From NCBI GenBank assembly GCA_030144725.1, contig JASKMD010000026.1:1127981-1191980 (forward strand): DNA of 64,000 nucleotides, in the 5' to 3' direction. This document shows positions 58,201-64,000 of the stretch, piece by piece. A model generated the notes under the pieces. The model saw nothing but the letters and a program-made list of their open reading frames with translations, did no database searches and was not told where the DNA came from. The number at the start of each line of letters is the position of its first letter. The stretch's first letter is position 1. The DNA is from Haematococcus lacustris (Eukaryota; Chlorophyta; Chlorophyceae; Chlamydomonadales; Haematococcaceae). The position numbers were made by a program, and so were the translations under genes.

Positions 58201-59985
58201 TGGAGGGAGGCCTGGCTGCTGCCCCCCTCCCCCCTGCCCCTCCCCCTCCCCCGCTTTCAGCACCACCACCACAGGCACCCTCACCCCCTCCTGGCCCCAG
58301 CCCTTCCCCTTCCCTCCCACAGCAGCAGCAGCAGCAGGGCCGGCAAACACAGGAGCAGCAACAGCAGGAAGAGGAGGAGGAGGGGGATGTCAGGCAGCAG
58401 GCTGATGGATGGGAGGACAGTGACGGGCCCGTGGTGGTGCAGCGGCAGAGCAGGGAGAAGAAGAAGAAGCCAGCCAAGCGCAAGCAGCTCAAGGGTGGTA
58501 GGCAGCAGTCCGGAGAACCCACTCCCACAACAGCCACACAGGGGGCGGAAGGGGTGCAGCCGCCCTTGCCTGGGCCTCCCTGCCCCCCCGCACCAGCAGC
58601 GAAGGCGGCAACGCCACTCCCACCCCAGGCCTCCCTGCCCCTGGCCCCACCCCCTCCCTCCCTGTCCTGCCAGACGCTGCTTGCCTGCATGCGGAGGAGG
58701 CAGAGGCAGGAAAGGGGGCAGCCTCTCGCGAACCCAACCGAGGGGAAGGAGGGGGCAGACCAGGTGGAAGGGGCAGCTGAGGCCCCTGTTCCTTCAACAG
58801 CACCCTGCTCACGTCCCTCAGCCCCTGCTGCCCCTGTCCCCCCGAAACCTCCCTCTCCTGCCCTCCCACCACCCCCATGTGCCCCACTTTCCTCAGCTGC
58901 TGCAGCCCTCCCCACAGCACCCCCCACGGCTCCAGGCATTGTGACCGCCCAGGGGGTGGCCATGGGTGCCCCTGCCGCCTCTGCTGACCCCCCACCTGTC
59001 GCCCCACCTGGTCCTGAGGGGCAGGAGCTGGACGACGCTCTGTGGGAGGAGGTGGAGGTGATGCAGGATCTGCCGGACGATCGAGCTGTGTATGAACGGT
59101 GAGGCGGGTAGGGTCACACTGCCGGTCATACTGCTGGTGGGACCTGAAGCTCACCTCACCTGGGGCAGGGGTGTGAGGTTTCCCGGGGAGGTGAATAGAG
59201 CTGAATGATGGGGCGTCAACCACCTTAACTCAATCCCCCTGACTCAACCACATTGGCTTAACCACAGCTCATCCACCTTGGCTTGACCACCTTGCTCGCA
59301 GGTTTGTGGGCTGGTCCCCACCCTCCCCTGCTGCTCGCCGACCCCTGGCCAGTGCGGAGGAGCACGCTGCCTTGAAGGAGGAGTTCAAGAACAAGTACCT
59401 GGTGTATTTCACGGTGGGTGGACAGACCCGTGGATTAAACTGTTTGTTTTGTTTTGTTTCAACATTATTCCGCAAGGTCCTAAGTAATATGGTCACGCTG
59501 TGCTTGCTGCATCTGTTGCCTGCCAAATAGGGCATGTCAGCCAGGTGTAGCTCATTGCAACATCCCACAGCGTCTCGACTTGACACCCATCCTAATGACA
59601 GCGAAGTGTGTGAGCAGGGTGCGGGTTGTTAAAGTGTGAGGGTCACCCTCAATGATTCGATGTGTGAGCGCAGGTACACCGGCGGTACGATCAGGTGATG
59701 GAGAAGCTGGAGGGGCTGCGCAAGTCGGCAGAGGCTGCAGCAGCTGCTGGCGACCTGCGGACCGCGAGACGGCTGGAACGCGAGCTGTGGCTGCAGGGCG
59801 CAAAGCACTTTTGCTTGATTCGATGCTGGCAGGGCGTGGTGGCGGCGCTGCAGCAGGACTTGATTGCGTTGCGGCAGTCCGCGGAGGCCTTCGTCGCGCA
59901 GGCTAAGCAAGGGCCGGCCGGTCCCGGGCAGAGCACCGCCGACACTGCCGGCACCGGCATGCGGCGGTCGGTAGCTGTAGCCTGA
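52233..59985 (+). CDS. ELL-like RNA polymerase II elongation factor, very long
   Basis: Six exons, all in phase: 52233-52391, 52535-53791, 54160-54288, 54900-59098, 59302-59413 and 59674-59985, for about 2055 residues. The N-terminus (SYRLRLTPAIKQLLVSAQ, LRVGNKQYIFSVSS) resembles the ELL amino-terminal domain. LELVIVALMAIGGGLPDK followed by LQRLLKASYAKAKQAM fits the winged-helix-like part. The end (SAEEHAALKEEFKNKYLVYF, VHRRYDQVMEKLEGLRK, then a helix ending CWQGVVAALQQDLIALRQSA) has the pattern of the occludin/ELL C-terminal helical domain. ELL proteins raise the Pol II elongation rate within super elongation complexes. Between these lie over 1600 residues of disordered Pro/Gly/Gln-rich sequence, including a polyglutamate run near 55890 and a long Gln/Glu/Arg coiled coil (57350-57960). 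Metazoan ELLs are about 600 residues. The C-terminal match is stronger than the N-terminal one. Confidence 0.65.
54430..54700. repeat. degenerate CCCTRR-like tract in ELL-like intron 3
   Basis: Loose repeats such as CCCTAGCC, CCCTGACC, CTTAACC and CCCAACCCTAG recur at roughly six-base spacing. They look like an old, mutated form of the CCCTGA arrays seen in other introns. Confidence 0.55.
57361..57915. repeat. coding GAGCAGCGGCA-type repeats in ELL-like exon 4
   Basis: Two families of in-frame units. The first is a 30-bp unit with GAGCAGCAGGAACGGTTGCG (about 57385-57500). The second comprises mixed AGCGGCAAAGGCAGCGGCAA units (about 57620-57890). They encode an extended charged coiled coil. 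Confidence 0.9.
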
Positions 59986-60769
59986 TTGGGCCAGCTGCAA
60001 AAAACAGGTGCAAGCGGTGGCCGGCCACGGAATGCAGTACGGTACAGCATTCATGCAACCTGCTAGCTGGGCCAGCTGCGTGCAGCTATGAATGAGTTAC
60101 TAAAGGCCTTACACCAGGCCCAGTGAGCGTTGAGCGGCAGGTTGATGTCACGCTGGCGCAGCCCATGATTGCTGCACCCTTGACATGCCATGGTATCCAA
60201 TAGTGTACCCTTTGTAGCGTCTTCCTGACCTGGGCTATAACACGTGATAGTGACGACGGTGATGATCATGACGGTGGATTACACCGCTTGGGTTGTCGGC
60301 CGTCAGGTTGCTTGGTCGCCCTCTTCACCTGTAGGGTTCTGGACTTTCTGCAATGCATGTCAAGGTCAGGTGCATATGGCTTCATAACGACGGCGTGCAA
60401 GCTATCATTATTCTTTTCCACAGTCTTTGAAAATGCCGACTGTTGGAGCTCATGGTCTTTTGGAACTCATGGCGTACTCAAAATGAAATGTTTAGCATCA
60501 GGAACCTTCCAGCAGAACATTTAAAGCAAGTGCGGCCTATGAAGCTGATTCCCCAACCCGAGCCTTCTCCACCGCTTACCTGCATAGGGTAGCACAAAAG
60601 TTGAAAGATGTGAAGGCACAAGGCACACGGATCCTGCAGAATGTCAAACTCACTGGCCCCTTTGCAAGCTTGGCGCATGGCAATGGGCGGCATTGGGGTC
60701 AAAGTGCATGCCAAAGATATTGAACTCCCACACCAGAGGAATGCCCAATGCCACATGCTGCAGTCTGCT
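59986..60769. other. downstream of ELL-like gene; no gene seen
   Basis: Presumed 3' untranslated region and spacer. No coding or RNA-gene signal recognised. Confidence 0.45.
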
Positions 60770-60784
60770 TGCTACATGCTGCAG
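60770..60784 (+). repeat. target-site duplication of copy 2, one side
   Basis: TGCTACATGCTGCAG, identical to 61809-61823. Confidence 0.75.
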
Positions 60785-61808
60785 ACCAACAAAACTTATT
60801 CAACAAGGAACAACTTGTTAGCCTGTGGGTAATCTCACTCAGCTACTACAAACATGTTGTAGCATCCTCGGTCGCACCCTTGATGACCACAAACCCCACT
60901 CCGGTGGCACGTTCCTGGGGCAACCCCCCTGACCACTGGGCACCTCATCAAAACTAACAGCTTAATGCTTGAAAGGCTATCAGCCTGTGCAAACGACTAG
61001 GGCCTGCGCATTGTTGCGGGCCCGGCCATCAATGCCCCGCCGGTACTCTGCAGCCCGGTGCAGCCGCTGCCTGACCTTGGGCAGCCGGTCATTGACCAGC
61101 TTGTAGCGCTGCTGGTACTCCTTGCCAACGGGGGGCAGGGCCTTCAGGTCAGTCCAGCTGCACAGCTCCAGGGGGCGTTGCTTGCTCTCCCCAATGCGCT
61201 GGAAGTTGAGGCAGGGGTTGGTGACCCGGTCCAGCCACCTGCCCCATGGGGGGGCCTGAGGTCGTTGCACTGGGCCAGGTGGGGCCTGGGCTGGGGGCTG
61301 GTCCTGGGCAGGGGCAGGGGGAGGGGCCTGGGCAAGGGGGGCAGGGGGGCCTTGGGCAGGTGGCTCCTGGGCAAGGAGGGCCTGGGCAAGGGGGGGAGGG
61401 GGTCCTGGGCAAAAGGGGGGCTGGGGGAGGCGGCGGAGGAGGGGGGTTGAGTCGCAATGTCGCGTGGTACACACTGCGTCGCGTCGTAAGGGGGGACTAG
61501 CCTTTCGTCGAGCTTAGCGGCTTACCGGCTGCACTCTGTGCGGGGGAGACGGGGCGCTTGCGTTTCCTTTTCCTTTTCGGCGGCATCTCAGGGATTCAGC
61601 AACACCATCGAAGCGGAGTGGTCGTGCTAGGGGGTGCATCAGGTCGCCATCTAATTGGAGTGCCGGCAACGGGAGTGGGGCGGAAATGAGATTCATTACA
61701 CAATTATTACTTAGCCGGACGAACTTGAAAATGAAATGTCAACCATCCCAGTCTTGCCTGCTACATGTCATGGCCCAGTCTTGCCATGCTAAATGTCAAC
61801 CATCCCAG
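60785..61808 (-). mobile_element. retroposon-like element, copy 2
   Basis: Nearly the same sequence as copy 1 (32868-33821), in minus orientation. It is flanked by 15-bp direct repeats TGCTACATGCTGCAG at 60770-60784 and 61809-61823. Its 5' side extends about 70 bases further than copy 1 and contains a local duplication of GACTGGGATGGTTGACATTT. Both copies end at the same 3' sequence (TTGTTCCTTGTTGAAT...). The different 5' ends with a common 3' end support a retroposition mechanism. High similarity between copies suggests recent spread. Confidence 0.75.
60980..61586 (-). pseudogene. repeat-family ORF of copy 2
   Basis: The minus-strand start at 61586 reads MPPKRKRKRKRPVSPAQSAA and stays open to a TAG at 61497-61499, 13 codons longer than in copy 1, where a C-to-T change made the stop. 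The second frame (61474-60980) carries the Pro-rich segment, WLDRVTNPCLNFQRIGESKQ, RPLELCSWTDLKALPPVGKE and the basic end. It reads through to QALVVCTG because the stop of copy 1 is here a CAG. The two frames could be joined only by splicing; a GTAAGC lies just inside the first. No complete catalytic domain is present. Confidence 0.5.
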
Positions 61809-61823
61809 TGCTACATGCTGCAG
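61809..61823 (+). repeat. target-site duplication of copy 2, other side
   Basis: TGCTACATGCTGCAG, identical to 60770-60784. A related ACATGCTGCAGTCTG also occurs just outside both sides, so the exact boundary has a base or two of uncertainty. Confidence 0.75.
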
Positions 61824-62025
61824 TCTGTGAGTTGCCAATGAAGACCATCACGTTTAAGTTGCCCACATTGACTGTGAGATGTGGCACATGATGATGGCTT
61901 ACATCATTCAAGCTGTTAGCCCACCATACCGCATGATGAAGCACCCACAGTGATGCGTATACTGGCCCCTCCCGCTAAGCACCTTGAAAATGACTGTGTT
62001 ACACCATTGTAACTTGTTTGGAATA

Positions 62026-62083
62026 GCTGAGTGAGATTACCCACAGGCCAACATGTTGTTCCTTGTTGAATAAGTTTTGTTGG
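62026..62083 (+). mobile_element. short 3' fragment of the same element family
   Basis: The stretch GCTGAGTGAGATTACCCACA to TTGTTGAATAAGTTTTGTTG matches the 3' terminus of copies 1 and 2 in the sense orientation. The sequence before it is more diverged. Confidence 0.65.
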
Positions 62084-62439
62084 TTTGGTAAGGCCTTGTA
62101 GCCTGGTAGTCACTGACTAAGTCAGCCCACTAGCAGCTCATGAGGAAAGCAAGAATGCAACACATGGCAGGTGGGCAGCAACAGAGGATCCAGCAGTGGC
62201 TGCACTCCTTATTCCCCCCATCGCCCTGCTGGGGCAGCAACCCTTAGTCCACTCCCAGCCCACCCCCTCACCCCGCCCCATCACATCCTCTCTTACTTCC
62301 TAAGTCTCCTTCAAACCTCTTCACCCTGGCACTGAACCGCCCCTGACCCTTTCTCCTTCTCACCTCCCTCACGCTCCCCACCCTCCTCACCCCCTCAGCT
62401 CCCTTACCCTCCCCACCCTCCTCACCCCTCTCAGCTCCT

Positions 62440-63386
<947 letters not shown>

Positions 63387-63885
63387 CTGTTGTTCAGCAG
63401 CCAGCAGCACAGGAGGCGACTGCCAACAGGGACCAAGGGCGCCTCCTCCAGCCCAAAACCCTGCGCCACAGTCACCCAGGCCGCCCCTCCTCTCACCCAG
63501 GACCCACCGCCCAGATCCTGCTACCCTTTCTCAGTAGACCTGCTCCCACCACCCATACCTAGCACAGCCATGTCATGCAATTCATACATCATGACGGAGC
63601 GGCTTACACCACTCTGGCTTACACCCAGGGCCGCTTAAGCCGTCAGCCGTCAGGCATCAAACTGCTTGGCCGCTGCATCCGTACCAACTCACAAGTAGCA
63701 TGGTCGCCAAACCTGTCACGTCCCATGAGCAGGTAAGGAACAATAGATGAGGTGGGTATGAAGAAGTGAAAAGCAAAAGAGGTGGTGAGTAAGATGCCTT
63801 GTCTGGCTTGCTGGGCGCATGGCAGCATGGAGATGCTATCTCCAGATCACTCATGTTCCATGCACTTCATGTGATCAGGAGTGGT
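63387..63885. other. upstream of the SDR exons; no exon recognised
   Basis: Should be intron or 5' part of the SDR gene. No Rossmann-fold motif is visible on the minus strand here. Confidence 0.4.
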
Positions 63886-63888
63886 GCG

Positions 63889-63944
63889 GTGCATGGTGCA
63901 TGGTGCATGGTGCATGGTGCATGGTGCATGGTGCATGGTGCATG
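63889..63944. repeat. (GGTGCAT)n heptanucleotide array
   Basis: Seven to eight tandem GGTGCAT units near the right edge of the window. Confidence 0.93.
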
Positions 63945-64000
63945 GTGTGGTTTCGTTAAGATCAGCAGTGTGGCAGACCAGCCGTTCATCATGCTTAGAC

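Noticed and set aside
55732..58944. A 1070-codon frame on the same strand as the ELL-like gene, different phase
   Set aside because: Shadow frame; the chosen frame joins in phase with conserved exons on both sides.
57338..58963. A 541-codon minus-strand frame rich in Ser/Cys
   Set aside because: Shadow of the ELL-like coding repeats on the plus strand; its composition follows from CAG/GAG-rich codons.

Overview
This window is nuclear DNA of a GC-rich, intron-dense eukaryote. It is most likely a chlamydomonadalean green alga, and Haematococcus is the best guess. The grounds are many short GT-AG introns, low-complexity inserts in proteins, long pure 5-6 bp arrays inside introns, and small repeat-family proteins with basic N-termini. 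The genus is an inference; no marker gene fixes it. All gene models below come from conserved protein motifs plus splice sites whose phases were checked by hand.

Layout, left to right. (1) 363-4450 (+): the 3' part of an ARMT1/DUF89 metal-dependent phosphatase, starting off the window. (2) 5.8-7.7 kb (-): uncharacterised ORFs. (3) 7972-8644: a small insertion with an 11-bp target duplication, coding for a basic protein. (4) 13210-19858 (-): a complete 15-exon CCT4 chaperonin gene with about 0.9 kb of GGGTCA hexamers in one intron. (5) 20.8-24 kb: a repetitive coiled-coil ORF with a 66-bp minisatellite (-), abutting the 3' half of a 5'-truncated LINE (+). (6) 25.8-29.7 kb (-): a probable spliced gene of unknown function with a CCCCTG array in an intron. 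(7) 31418-36002 (-): a leucine-rich-repeat gene carrying a retroposon-like insertion with a 14-bp target duplication. (8) 36748-37714 (+): a four-exon LEA-like gene, head-to-head with the LRR gene. (9) 41658-49667 (+): a complete 16-exon acyl-CoA oxidase. (10) 50.6-51.3 kb: a decayed repeat-family ORF. (11) 52233-59985 (+): a six-exon ELL-like transcription elongation factor of about 2055 residues with a huge disordered centre. (12) 60785-61808: a second copy of the retroposon-like family, in reverse orientation with a 15-bp target duplication. (13) 62440-63386 (-): the last two exons of a divergent short-chain dehydrogenase.

The recognised genes are unrelated housekeeping or stress functions (protein folding, peroxisomal beta-oxidation, Pol II elongation, desiccation-type protection, metabolite damage control) and do not form a pathway. 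The most unusual content is the mobile fraction. Several small elements lack terminal inverted repeats, are flanked by 11-15 bp duplications, and encode a lysine/arginine-rich start joined to a C-terminal tail. In one copy that tail carries a DRDxNxxxN motif like the RuvC-III motif of TnpB/Fanzor nucleases. A second theme is young, nearly pure penta- and hexanucleotide arrays inside the introns of most of the genes.
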